In this document: piece by piece, positions 34,728 to 45,493 of the stretch
Position numbering within the stretch: the stretch's first letter is position 1
Layout: every line of letters starts with the position of its first letter
Assembly: GCA_028691535.1 (NCBI GenBank)
Contig: JAQUZB010000001.1
Location: 62,001 to 126,000, forward strand
Source: Candidatus Altimarinota bacterium
GTDB taxonomy: Bacteria; Patescibacteriota; Gracilibacteria; BD1-5; UBA6164
Direction of reading: 5' to 3'
DNA: 64,000 nt
The notes under the pieces: model-generated
The model's database searches: none
The model's input: only the letters and a program-made list of their open reading frames with translations
Told to the model about the DNA's origin: nothing
Made by a program: the position numbers and the translations under genes

Positions 34728-37700
34728 TTATTTTTTCAATCTTAGATTTATTTTTAAATCTTCTATTTCTAAATCTTTGTTTATTTCAAATGTTTCTAAG
34801 TTTTCAACCAAAGTAGAAAGTGTTTCATTTTGTATGTTTTCTTTCCATTCTGAGATAACTTCATCACATCATGAAAGTGATATTTTTATTCTATCATCTA
34901 CCTTGTAATCAGCTTCTTTTCTAGATTCTTGAATATGTCTAACTATATCTCTGTAATATCACTCTATTTTTAATTCTGGAGTTATATTAGAGTCCATAGA
35001 AATTACCATACCAAAACCTGCTTCAATTGCATTTGCATTATCTCAGGCTTCGTAAACAAGTTCAAAATCTCAAGTTTCAAGAACAAATTCTCAAACTTTA
35101 ACATTTCAATCTTCTAACTCTTCAAAATTACCAGATTTAGCCATTTCCATTATAGATTTTACATTGCTTCCAAATTTAGGACCAATAGTTCTACCATTTG
35201 GTTTACAGATTTTTTTAGCTAGAGTAGTTCATTCTACAACTAAAACTTCTTTTACATTTAATTCTTCTTTAATTATTTCTTTGTAATAATCATCAAGTTC
35301 AAATGTTATAGTTATAGATTTCAAAGGTTGTCTTACTCTTATCTTGTTATTTGCTCTCCAAGCAAGTCATAGAGTTATAACTTTTTGTACTTTCTCAGTG
35401 TCAGCATTTAATTCTAAATCTATTAATTTTGAATCATATTTAGGGAAGTCAGTTAGATGAACTGATAATTCTCAAGTTAAGTTTTTATAAATATGTTCAC
35501 TTACATAAGGCATAAATGGAGCAATTATCTTACTTACTTCGACAAGTGTATAATAAAGAGTTTCATATGCTTCTAGTTTATCTGTATCATTTTCAGTTTT
35601 CCAAAATCTTTTTCTACTTCTTCTGATATACCAATTTGTTAAGTTATCCATAAATTTAACTATTGGCTTTGCAGCTTCGTTAAGTTTGTATTCATCAAAA
35701 CCTTTTCCTACTTCTTTTGCTAATTCATTTAGTTCAGAAATAAGCCATTTATCTAGATTATTATTTAGTTTTGTAATTCATTTTGCTTCAAAATTATCTA
35801 TATTTGCATAAGTTGTAAAAAATGAATATGTATTCCATAAAGGCAAGATAACTTTTTTAACTACTTCTTCAACTCAAGCTTCTGCAAATCTGAAATCTTG
35901 TGCTTCTACTACTGGAGAATTCATAAGATAAAATCTCATTGCATCAGCACCATATTTATCAAAAATTAATTGTGGATCTGGATAGTTTTTCTTTGATTTA
36001 GACATCTTAAAACCATCTTCTGCTAGAACTGTACCATTTACGATTACATTTTTCATAGGAGCTTCATCAAAAAGTGCAGTTCCAAGAATAAGTAAAGTAT
36101 AAAACCAACCTCTAGTTTGATCTAAACCTTCAGCGATAAAATCAGCAGGAAATTTGAAACTATCAGTTCATAGGAAAGGGTAGTGTTTGCTTGCATAAGG
36201 CATAGAACCACTTTCAAACCAACAATCAAGTACTTCTGGAATTCTTTGTAGAGGAGTTCAAAATTTAACTATTCAAGTAATTAAATAATTAAGTTCATCT
36301 AATCAATGTCATCATTTTTCAATCTCAATAAAATCTGCTCAAAATTTCTTTGCAAATTCTTTTCAATTTTCAAGTCTTACAATTTCGTCATCTTTACTAT
36401 GAATTACAGTAAATTCATTTATTAATTCTGAAAATTCATATTTATTTTCATATAAATCATTATACATTTTAGATGAATTTTTCTTTTCTTCATTTCAATA
36501 ATTAATTGATTTTCAAGGTGCAACACATACAAGTCTTTTTATTTTTATATTTTTTTCTTTTATATAACTTAATGTCATTGCTCATCACATTGATCTTGTA
36601 TAAACTGTATCATATTTTGAAAAATCTATTTTTTCAAATGTTTCTTTCCATGATTCATAAGTAGGATCATCTGATTTATCAAATTGATATAAGTCTAAAT
36701 TTATTCAATCTTTTGAAAAAGTATTTTTAATATCCAGTATTCTTTTTTCTCATATATCGCTTCATCTTCAATGAATTAATAGTATATTCTTAGCTTCAAA
36801 TTTACTATTATCTTTCACAAATATCTTATCAACAAAATGTTTATGTATATCTACTTCACTATTTGTATCTGTATAAAAATATTTTCCATCTTTAAATTCT
36901 ATTTGACCGTATTCTTTGTTTAGTTCGTATAATTCTTTTATAGAACCAACACAAACTTCGCTTGATTTATCAGCATTTTGCCAAACGGGAATAGCTGACC
37001 CCCAATATCTATTTCTAGAAATATTCCAATCTTTTGCTCACTCAACCCATTTACCAAATCTACCAGTTTTAATTATTTCTGGGACCCAATTTATTTTCAT
37101 ATTGTTTGCAACCATTTTGTCTCTGATTTTTTCAACAGCTACATACCAAGCAGAAATTGCTCTATATATAAGTGGACTTTCACATCTCCAACAATGTGGA
37201 TAAGAGTGGTCTATTGTATTTATTTGAAAAACTTTTTTACTTTCTTTTAATCTTTCTAGTGCTAAAATATTGTATTCAAATACTTGAACTCAGTTATTTT
37301 CTAGCAAGTTTTCTGTATTACCATTATCAGCAATATGAGCTATATAACCTAGATTTTGTTCTTTGGCTATTAAATTATCATCTTCTCAATAAGCAGGTGC
37401 CATATGAACAATTCAAGTACCAGATTCAGTAGTTACATGATGACCAGAAACTACAGAAAATACGTTTTTACCAAATTCCATACCAAGAGGCAGAGAATTA
37501 GCTTCATTTAAAATCCAGAAATCATCAAGTATTGGTTCATATTTTATACCAATTAAACAAGATCATTTGTATTCTCTAACAATTGTATAATCTTCTTCGT
37601 TTTTATAATAAGAAGCAACTCTATCTTTTGCTAATACATAAGTATCACCATTTGTTTTATCAAGTAATTCTACATAATCTAAGTCAGTACCAACTGCTAA

Positions 37701-38411
37701 ACCTAGATTTGCAACAACTGTCCAAGGAGTAGTTGTCCAAGCAAGTAAATATTTATTTGAACTTCAAACTACTTTAAATTTTACAGTAACAGCTCTATCT
37801 TGTTTATCTTTATATCATTGATTTACTTCAAAATTTGAAAGGGGAGTAGAGCATCTTGGACAATAAGGAACAACTCTATTTCATTCATAGATTAAACCTT
37901 TATCATAGATAGTTTTATAAACCCACCAAACTGATTCCATAAAATCAGTATCCATAGTTTTATAATCATTTTCCATATCTACCCATCTTCACATTCTCTC
38001 AACAGTTTTTTTCCATTCATCAACATATCAGAAAACATTAGCTCTACATTCTTCATTGAAGTTATGAACTCAGATTTTTCATTCTATATCATCTTTTCCA
38101 GATATTCAAAGTTTTTTCTCAACGATATTTTCTATAGGTAATCCGTGACAATCCCAACCAAATTTTCTATCAACTCTAAACCCTTTCATAGTTTGGTATC
38201 TAGGAATCACATCTTTTATCGTACCCGCCAAGATATGACCATAATGCGGAGTTCAAGTTGCAAATGGAGGGCCATCATAGAAGTTAAATTCAGGAGAATT
38301 TTCTCTTATCTCTATACTTTTTTCAAAGATTTTTTGTTCTTTCCAAAATTTCATAAGGCTTTCTTCCATCTTTGGGAAAGATTGTTTTTGGTTTACGTTT
38401 TCGAAGTTCAT
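34728..38411 (-). CDS. ileS: Isoleucyl-tRNA synthetase with inserted RBBP9/YdeN-like hydrolase domain
   Basis: Charges tRNA-Ile. Class I motifs: HYGH at residues 56-59 and KMSKS at 802-806; the CP1 editing domain has [15 protein letters not shown] and [31 protein letters not shown] precedes the odd part. Between [12 protein letters not shown] and [15 protein letters not shown] (Trp-731), where relatives have a short Cys-rich loop, about 175 residues (541-715) form an alpha/beta hydrolase of the RBBP9/YdeN type: [24 protein letters not shown], nucleophile Ser-607 in YTRSMGG, RLVCVAPG, Asp-674/675 in IHSKDDEIV and His-702 in KGGHGLDEL. Total 1227 residues against about 1050 for relatives, which equals the insert. 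The frame is unbroken, so it is a true fusion. Confidence 0.95.
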
Positions 38412-38424
38412 AGTTTTTTATTTA

Positions 38425-39246
38425 TTAATTATTTTTTAAGTTGTTTTTCCATTTTAAATTATTTTTTATTATAATATCAAGCCATCCAACAATTTCTTTC
38501 TTTTCATTATATATATCATCATCGTATCACATATTTTTTTCTTTTATTTCTTTATCCCAATCATTTTTAATTTTAATTAATTTTTTATCTATAAAATCTA
38601 AAAAAGTTAATCATTCATTTTTTATATTTTTATTAGAATATTGTTGTAAATAATTTCAATATATATATCAAATAAATATATCATAATCTCATATTTTAAA
38701 TAATTTATTTATTGTTAAATCTATAAAATTATAAATATCTATTTCTATCCAGTTTTCCCACTCATTCCATAATTCTTCTGATATATATCATTTTGATTTT
38801 AAATAAAATTCTTCATAAAATAAATTAAATAAATCTTCATATTTTCTTTTTATTTTAAATTTATTATTTTCAATATCTTGTTTTAAATTATCTAATTCTA
38901 TATTAATTTCATTATATTTATTAGCATATTTTTCAATTATTTCTAATTCTTTATCTCTTTCATATTTTTTATATCAATACCAAAAAGCTATTATTCATCA
39001 AATTAGAGACAATAATGTAATATTTTCATTTATTTCATTTTTATATATAAATAAAAAATATATTAACAAAAAGATTAAAAGATTTAGATTATCCATAACT
39101 TTTTTTTCTATGAAATTTCAAAATCTATAAATTAAATATCATATTAAATATGTAATTGTTAATTTTAAATCTTTTGAAGCAATATATAATCAAATACTAA
39201 AGGCAATTATATATGTATCAATACGATATTTATATAATAAATTCAT
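38425..39246 (-). CDS. Membrane-anchored coiled-coil protein, unknown
   Basis: 273 residues. Three or four hydrophobic helices in the first 90 residues (IIAFSIGLYIAS, LTITYLIGYLIY, LLIFLLIYFLFIY, ITLLSLIGGIIAFWYG) are followed by a basic stop-transfer stretch (YGYKKYERDKE) and a cytoplasmic, Trp- and Lys-rich helical domain of about 170 residues. No catalytic motif is seen. It starts upstream of ileS on the same strand with a 13-base gap, so the two may be co-transcribed. Not recognised; likely lineage-specific. Confidence 0.65.
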
Positions 39247-39723
39247 AATTTTTTATTTATTAAAATAATTTTTAGGAGAGCTTTTTTCTTCATACTTTTG
39301 TCACCAAAAGTATCAAAAGTGCTTAAGAGTTCGAACTTTCGCACATAGTTTACTAAGTTTTATCTCCCGTATCACGGCGAAATCTCACCCTTAAGAATCC
39401 CATTGATACATATCGAAAAAGTTTTTATTTGTTTATTTTTTAAGTTTTATTTATTTATTTTTATTTTTAAAAACTCTAAGGTAATATTTTGCAATATAAC
39501 ACTCAATGCGAATTTACATCTGTTTTGTGCTCATTGCGGATTTTTAAGGCTGCATAAGCCTTAAAGACTTTTGCTACTTTTGGTCACAAAAGTAAGAAGA
39601 AGGTTAAAATCTTTTCAGCTAATTATTTTTACTACCTTTTGGTTACAAAAGTAGGAATGGTCTCTTTTGGTCACAAAAGTAAGAAAATTATTCTTTAGTT
39701 TATATGTCATTTCAGACACAAGA
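39247..39723. other. Gene-free stretch with palindromic repeats
   Basis: No frame in code 11 or 25 looks coding. It is less AT-rich than its surroundings in parts (39331-39405 and 39505-39600) and contains four copies of a short palindrome plus a separate hairpin (TTAAGGCT...AGCCTTAA, 39544-39564). It may be a relic of transferred DNA or a repeat-rich regulatory spacer. Confidence 0.6.
39293..39683. repeat. Four palindromic repeat units (TACTTTTG-GTCA-CAAAAGTA)
   Basis: Units at 39293-39312 (TACTTTTG TCAC CAAAAGTA), 39575-39594 (loop GTCA), 39632-39654 (CTACCTTTTGG... CAAAAGTAGG, degenerate) and 39662-39683 (CTCTTTTGGTCACAAAAGT). Arms of eight bases pair perfectly in the first two. They resemble REP-type dispersed palindromes in layout. 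Confidence 0.7.
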
Positions 39724-40020
39724 TTATTTATTCTCTTTCCCTCTTAAAATATCACTTATTATTTTTTCAGCTATTTTATATTCAGAAATACTATCTTCTT
39801 CATATTTTATACTTCTTTTTATCCTTTCTATTTCTTCAGATTTTATATTTGAATTTCATTTTGATAAAATATTAATTAGTACATTGTGATAATCTAATAA
39901 TATCTCGGATATTCTAATTATTTCTCTATGAACTTCATCTAAATTTTTTTCGCTAGGATTATTTAATAAATTTTGTAAATATGGAATCATTTTTCTTTTA
40001 TTAAATTTTAAGAATTTCAT
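39724..40020 (-). CDS. Small helical protein, unknown
   Basis: 98 residues, all-helical and charged (MKFLKFNKRKMIPYLQNLL, ERIKRSIKYEEDSISEYK), one internal Gly coded UGA. Its start overlaps the end of the CYTH gene by 20 bases in another frame, showing translational coupling. It is the third gene of a compact three-gene group behind the structured RNA element. Not recognised. Confidence 0.6.
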
Positions 40021-40567
40021 ATATTTCTAAATTTTGATTTCTAGCACAAACAGTTGCTTTTGCTGATTGCTCTCAGTCATAAAATGATTCTAATCATAAA
40101 ATTTTTCTAAATTCTTCTATAAGTACATCTACTTCTGTAGAAGTTTTACTTTCTGAAACTACTTCTATTTCATATCTTTTTCAGTATTGAAAACTATCGA
40201 AATCTATAATTATAGTTTCTCATCATAAAACATAAGAGTATTTTTCTCTAGAAGTATCTATAAAAAGCACTCATGAAGTTTCATCTATTGATATATCAAA
40301 TTCATTTTTTAATATATCATCTATTTCATCATCTCAAATTATTTCTTTTGAAGTGATTAAATTAGTTTCATCATTTATGGTTGTGATTTTAAGTTCATAA
40401 ATTCCATTTCTCATCCTCAAATAAAATTTATTTTTGAATAATCTATAATCAGGCATATCTAAATAATAGTCTTTTATATCTTTGATTCATTCAAATTTAC
40501 AATTTTTGACTATTTTTTCATAATCATCTTGATTATATGAATATTTTTTTTCCATTTCAATATACAT
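40001..40567 (-). CDS. CYTH-domain protein (triphosphate tunnel metalloenzyme)
   Basis: 188 residues. The N-terminal YIEMEKKYSY contains the ExExK signature of the CYTH superfamily, whose members hydrolyse inorganic or nucleoside triphosphates or thiamine triphosphate in a beta-tunnel. Later strands carry the expected charged alternation: FYLRMRNGIYELKIT, IIIDFDSF, RYEIEVVSES. A DYYLDMPDYRLF segment precedes the RMR strand, as in ThTPase/CthTTM-like members. Start at 40567 places the ExExK motif four residues in. Flanked by the 77-residue gene (10-base gap) and the 98-residue gene (overlap). Confidence 0.8.
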
Positions 40568-40577
40568 CTTACTTTTT

Positions 40578-40811
40578 TTAGTTTTTAAAATCACTAATTA
40601 ACTCTAGTGCAGTTTCCTTGTAATCATCTTCATTAAACTCTAAAAATAATGTAGCTTCATGTAATATATCATCAATTTTATCCATATCTGCATCACTTAT
40701 TCAACAAGTGTATAGAGTTTCAATTATGAAATCTATATTTTCCATATTTTCTTGAACTAAAGCTTCTTCAAGTTTAGATAAATAATTATCATATAATTCT
40801 TTTTCTTTCAT
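40578..40811 (-). CDS. Small acidic helical protein, unknown
   Basis: 77 residues, acidic and helical (MKEKELYDNYLSKLEEALVQ, DADMDKIDDILHEATLF), with a single Cys (TLYTCGIS). No membrane segment. First gene of the CYTH group; the CYTH start codon lies 10 bases after its stop. It follows the structured RNA element and its terminator-like hairpin. Not recognised. Confidence 0.6.
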
Positions 40812-40864
40812 AATATAATAGTAATTTATAAAATAATATTTAATATCATTAAAAAAGTATAAAA

Positions 40865-41063
40865 AATGTGTATTTCAATTTTATTGAAATGCATATTTTT
40901 TATACTTTCGGTTCTTCACTATGAAGAAAGTTACCACCTAAAGTTGTACTTAATTTTATTTTTTTTACGAGAGATTTCACTACTCGGGAGATTCTACTTA
41001 GTACTTGTACTTTTCTTTCTCCAGCTTGTGGTTGATAGCCACTCAAATGCCTTTATTACATAG
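40865..41063 (-). ncRNA. Candidate structured RNA ending in a hairpin terminator
   Basis: A gene-free, GC-elevated block with nested stems: GTGG/CCAC (41028-31 with 41039-42), GGAGA/TCTCC (40987-91 with 41018-22) enclosing GTACTTGTAC, CGAG/CTCG (40968-71 with 40983-86), and ACTTTcGG/CCtAAAGT (40904-11 with 40937-44) enclosing CTTCA/TGAAG (40914-18 with 40922-26). On the minus strand it ends with ATTTCAAT/ATTGAAAT (40872-40890) and six T. Strand is chosen by that terminator, but the hairpin could act on both strands. It matches no RNA family I recognise. Confidence 0.45.
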
Positions 41064-41094
41064 TAAATTTAATTATTTTTTAACTTTTGTAAAG

Positions 41095-41934
41095 TTATTT
41101 TATAAATTCGCTACAGTAATGTGTTGTTATATAAATTTTATAGTAATCATAATCTTTATAATCTAAATTATTTTCCTCTTTTTTTATAGCCAGTCCAAAT
41201 CCTATATAATTTAGATTTTTATGAACTATTGCTCTATAATGTGCATCAAGAGGATATTTTAATCATTTTTCAGACATAAACATTTCAAAGATTTCTTTTG
41301 CTGCTTTTATAGCTTCATCACTACAATCAGCTTGATTTTTTTTACAATAATATGAATGATATCAAAGACTTTCAGAACTAGTTATACCATTTATAGCCTT
41401 GCATTTTACTCATCTATCAAGAAGCCAATTTTCAATTTGAGAAGAATCATAAAAACTACTATTTTCAAATCTTTTATGATCCATAATTCATTTTTCTTTG
41501 TTGTTAATAGACCATTGAAAAGCAGTATTATCTAATCTTTCATCATAAGAATAATATGTTTTTAATTTAGAATTGTATCTTGCATCATTGTGCCAATTTA
41601 ACCAATTTTCTTTTAATTTTTCAAGATTTACTTTATTGTTAATTGCTTCTTTTTTTGCTAAATCAAAAAACTTAATTTGTTTTAATTTTATAATTAATTG
41701 CTTCATTATAAAATAACTATTACTATCATTTGCTAGTTTTCTTAGTGAAACTTCATATTCTGCTATAACTATATCTCTATAATAAATTCATAAAATATTA
41801 GCATTTTTTTCTATCTTGCTAACTATTTTATTTATTGTTACTATATCATTTCTACTTAAATCATAGGCGTAAGTATTTTGTATAGATAACAATAAAACTA
41901 AACTTGAAAATATTGATATAATTATTTTTTTCAT
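41095..41934 (-). CDS. Secreted CAP-superfamily (SCP/PR1) protein
   Basis: 279 residues. A signal peptide (MKKIIISIFSSLVLLLSI, cut after NTYA) leads a helical spacer, then a CAP-like domain: WLNWHNDARYNS (first helix with His), YYSYDERLDNTAFQWS, MDHKRFENS, AHYRAIVHKNLNYIGFGLA and a final strand YKIYITTHYC. This is the usual CAP order of helix, H-x-x-x-F/R segment and G-x-G strand. An in-frame ATG 63 bases upstream would lengthen it but would hide the signal peptide, so the later start is preferred. It follows yjjX by 10 bases. Function likely extracellular; not defined. Confidence 0.75.
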
Positions 41935-41944
41935 AATGCAAAAA

Positions 41945-42484
41945 TTACATTTTATAATAATCATTGAAAAAAGGGGAAATTGCTGCTTGAAATGCACTTG
42001 TAAACTCAGCTACTCTTGTAAGCATATCGTTACTCCATGCTCACATACTACCATTTTCACTTCTTATATCTGTTTTTCATGATAATTCTCACATAACTGG
42101 TCATAATTCTAATCAGTCAATATATAGTTTCTTTTCAACTATTTTTGGAACTTCCATCATAGGTGAAAATCAATAATGTCATTTTCCATTATTATCTTCT
42201 ATATAAACTATTCATCAGATATATTTTTTTTCTCAAATACTTGTTGTTCATCATTCAATTCAAATATAGAAATCTGCGATAATTCATGATTTTTTTAAAT
42301 TTCTAGCTCTATTTTTAGCTCAAAGCATAGTTTCATCAATACTTAAAGGCATATCTGAAATATCTGAAGATACTGATTCTAAAATATATTCAACTTCTAT
42401 TCAATTAAAAAATGGACATTCATTTACTCATTTTTTTATTCACTCAACTTTTGGAGTTCTAGTAGTTCAAATTGCTATTTTCAT
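41945..42484 (-). CDS. yjjX: Inosine/xanthosine triphosphatase YjjX (DUF84)
   Basis: Removes non-canonical ITP/XTP (house-cleaning). The 179-residue protein starts MKIAIGTTRTPKVEGIKKGV, the family opening in which T-x-N-x-x-K is here TTRTPKV, followed by MPLSIDETMLGAKNRA (the family S-x-x-E-T-x-x-G-A-x-x-R-A block), FYIGIEGG and MGELSGKTDIRSENGSMG. Length matches YjjX (about 170-180). The CAP gene starts 10 bases after its stop, probably one transcript. Confidence 0.88.
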
Positions 42485-42542
42485 AAAAAAAGTCTAATAG
42501 TATAATATTTATACTATAGACTTTTTTCTATATTTGTAAATA

Positions 42543-43193
42543 TTATTTTATTCATAATACTTCGTTATTGTAAAATTCCATAAATTTTCAAAATATAATA
42601 TTTTTTTCATTATCTCTTTCTTCTTTTGTTTTTCATTCTCTTAACTCAAAAATTGGAACTTTAAAATCAAAATCTTTAGTTATATTATAATAATTATCTC
42701 TATATTCTAATATCTTTTCTAGTGTCATTTTTCACATACCAACAATTCTGTTTCTTTTCATTTCTTTTAGCCTTGTCATAATAACCTCAAGCGGTGTATT
42801 TATATAAATTACTTTTCAATTTTTTCTAAGATTATCCATAGTATTTAAACTTAATGGTAAACTTCAAGAAGTTGATAAAACTGTTGGAGTTTCAAATTTA
42901 AGTTTTTTTCATAAAAATCCTTCTAATTCTAAAAATTTATCATCTCATAATAGTCAAAGTAGATATTCTACTTCTTGATTTGCCAATTTTTCTGGAGTAA
43001 TTCAATTATTTCTTAGATTTAATACTCATATAACTTCTTCAGCAGTTTCAAGTGTGATTTTTTCAAGTATATCATCATCGAAATCACAAAAATCATATCA
43101 TAATCTTTCTTTTAATCTTTTTCAAATAGTTGTTTTACCTGATCAAGGCATTCATGTCAATACTATATTTCAATCATATTTTGGGAAATTCAT
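42543..43193 (-). CDS. aroK: Shikimate-kinase-like P-loop kinase
   Basis: 216 residues. The N-terminus has VLTGMPGSGKTTIGKRL (Walker A) followed by GYDFCDFDDDILE, the shikimate kinase D-x-D segment, then a helical lid and FETPTVLSTSGSLPLS where shikimate kinases have G-G-G, and VIYINTPLEVIMTRLK. Shikimate kinases are about 170 residues, so this is longer by some 45 residues at the lid and C-terminus (RGGKTKEERDNEK). No other aromatic-pathway gene is visible, so a related small-molecule kinase is possible. Confidence 0.75.
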
Positions 43194-43283
43194 ATTTTTT
43201 AATAAAAAAAACAATAATATTCTCATATTATTGGTATTTTTTCCTAAAAGTCAATTAAAACTATATTAAATTTTTATAGTTTA

Positions 43284-43715
43284 TTATCTTTTTGCAATTA
43301 CTTCTATTTCAATTAATGCATTTTTTTGTAATTTTGAAACTTCTATAATTGTTCTTGCTGGTTTCAATACAAAATAATTTTTATACACATCATTTACTTT
43401 TTTTGAATCAGTTAAATCTCTTAAATAAATAGTAGTTTTTACTACATTTTTTAGACTTAATCCATATTCTTCTAATAAATATGATATATTTCTACAAACT
43501 TGTCTAGTTTGTAATTCAATATCTCATTTTATCAATTGCATAGTATTTACATCAAGTGCTACTTGCCCTGAACAAAATAATATATCTCATGCAAAAAATG
43601 CTTTATTATAAGGTCAAATTGCAGCAGGAGCTTTTGAAGTTGAAAAAAGTTGATTTATATCTGCTTTTTCAGTTTCTTCATATGCATTATTTTTATTTGA
43701 AAATATTAAAACCAT
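43284..43715 (-). CDS. ridA: RidA-family deaminase
   Basis: Reactive enamine/imine deaminase of the YjgF/UK114 family. The 143-residue protein has FSTSKAPAAIGPYNKAF (family motif A-P-x-x-x-G-P-Y-x-x-A), FCSGQVALD, a helix QTRQVCRNISYLLEEYG, VVKTTIYLRDL and the catalytic Arg in KPARTIIEVSKLQKNALIEIE. About 15 extra residues precede the usual start. It stands between the AroK-like and O-antigen-ligase-like genes on the same strand with short gaps. Confidence 0.92.
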
Positions 43716-43783
43716 ATACTTTTTATTATAAATATTAAGTATTATTTTATCATATAAAAATACATAAATCAAATAATCGGCTT

Positions 43784-45394
43784 TTATTTTACTTTTTCTA
43801 AAATAACTTTTAAATTACTAAATTTATTTGAAAAAAATCTATTTTCATTGTATAGTTTTTTTACAAAAATATTGTTATAATATTTAGAATTTTCATTCCG
43901 CATATCAGGTAATTTTTCTAATCAATTCTTATAATAATTGATTGATATTTTATTATCAATATTATAAAATAAATCTCAACAAAATAAGTTATTTTCAGCA
44001 GAATTTATAGTTTTTGTTAGATTTTTACATATTTCTTCATAACTTGAATCTGATTTCAAGATCTTATTTTCTATATTTTCATCTTTTAAATCTTGAAATA
44101 TTTGATTTTTTGACTTGTATTTTTGATTTATAAATGTTTTATTTTCTTCATTATAATAAATACTTGAACTAATTATTGAAAAAATTGATATGATTAGAAA
44201 AAATATTTTTAGTAAATAATTATTTTTAAAATTATCACTTTTTTTATAAATTATAGAAATTATTAAAATTATAAAAAGGTAATGAACTATTGATGAAAAA
44301 TTAAATAAATTAAATATTAAAAACAATAAGATTGAGTGAAAATAAATATTATTTTTATAAGATTTTCAAAAATAATATAACACATATCACATAACAAATA
44401 ATCAAAAAATTCAGTAATTTATAAGACTTAATATGATTATATTATGAGGTCTATCTGCGGTAAATCAGCTATTTTCAAATATGTATAAATATGGTGATTT
44501 AAAATTATCAAACAAATATTGTAAACTATCATTTCATATTCAGAAAAAAATATATTTTACATCTGAAAATAATAATTTTAAACTAGTTTCTATTATGAAA
44601 AATCTAGAAATAAAAGAATTTAGTTTTGTTATAATACCAAAATTATAAATCAAAATTATTAATCAAAAACTTATTAAAATCAAAAAAGTAATTGTGTATT
44701 TTTTTTCTAGTTTTAATTTTTTTACTAAAAACCATAAAACATAAGCTATATAAATAATTATTCATATAAATGATTTGCTTAAAAAAATAGCAAAACTTGA
44801 TATAACAAATATAAAAAAATAGCTATTATTTTTTATCTTATCAAGTAGAAATGGTAGTAAAATTAGTAAAAAAAGTGCCAATAAATTTGGGTGTCAAAAA
44901 GTTCAAAATGCTCTATTTTGTATTTCACTATATTCAAAAGTAGGCAAATAATACTCTTTTATAGCCAACAAAATTGGAAAAATACTTAAAAATATAATTG
45001 TTTTAAGTATATTTATTTTAACATTTTTTTCTTGATTAATGAGTATTATAAATAATCCTAATAAGTTTATAAATAGCAATAGTCAATGTCATTTTACTTC
45101 ATTTCAAAATATATTTGTAAGTAAAAAACTAGATGAAATAAGAGAAACAAAAAATAATCATAAAATATAATAAGCTATTTTAGGTATGATTATTTTTTGT
45201 TTATAGTTTATTATAAAATAAAATATGATAAAAATTGATGAAAATATATTGAAAAACATAGCTTTTGTGAACTCAAAATTTCATTTTACATATAATCATA
45301 AATCAACTCAAAAATTATTTAGAATTTTTGAATTGATTAAACTTAAAAAAAAGAAAAAAATTGTTATGTAAATTATTAATAATTTTGTTTTCAT
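43784..45394 (-). CDS. O-antigen-ligase/polymerase-like membrane protein
   Basis: 536 residues with about ten to twelve hydrophobic helices. Wzy_C-like segments: RAFWTFWHPN (helix-loop with His), IFFGIGNDSLQYLF and, in the large outer loop, TADRPHNIILSLINYGIFGLF, the family's R-x-H-N-x-x-L-x-x-x-x-x-x-G-x-x-G pattern. The C-terminal 170 residues are soluble and helical. The family ligates glycans to lipids or proteins, or polymerises them. In a wall-polymer-bearing CPR cell it could act with the LCP enzyme in this window, which is inference. Confidence 0.72.
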
Positions 45395-45456
45395 AAAATT
45401 GTTTTATATTGTGTCTATTTTAATATTTGTTTGTTTTATATCAAATTATTTAAAAA

Positions 45457-45493
45457 AATAAAAAAATTCTGTAATTTACAGAATTTTTTTATT
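45457..45493 (-). terminator. corA terminator
   Basis: Perfect 18-bp inverted repeat (45457-45474 against 45476-45493, one-base loop); the corA stop (45489-45491) is inside the arm. Confidence 0.85.

Noticed and set aside
40930-40939. T-box-like AGGTGGTAAC on the minus strand in the structured element
   Set aside because: No specifier stem or antiterminator with a T-run was found and the downstream genes are not amino-acid or synthetase genes.
41788-41997. Longer N-terminus for the CAP protein starting at 41997
   Set aside because: It is in frame but overlaps yjjX and buries the signal peptide, so the start at 41934 is preferred.
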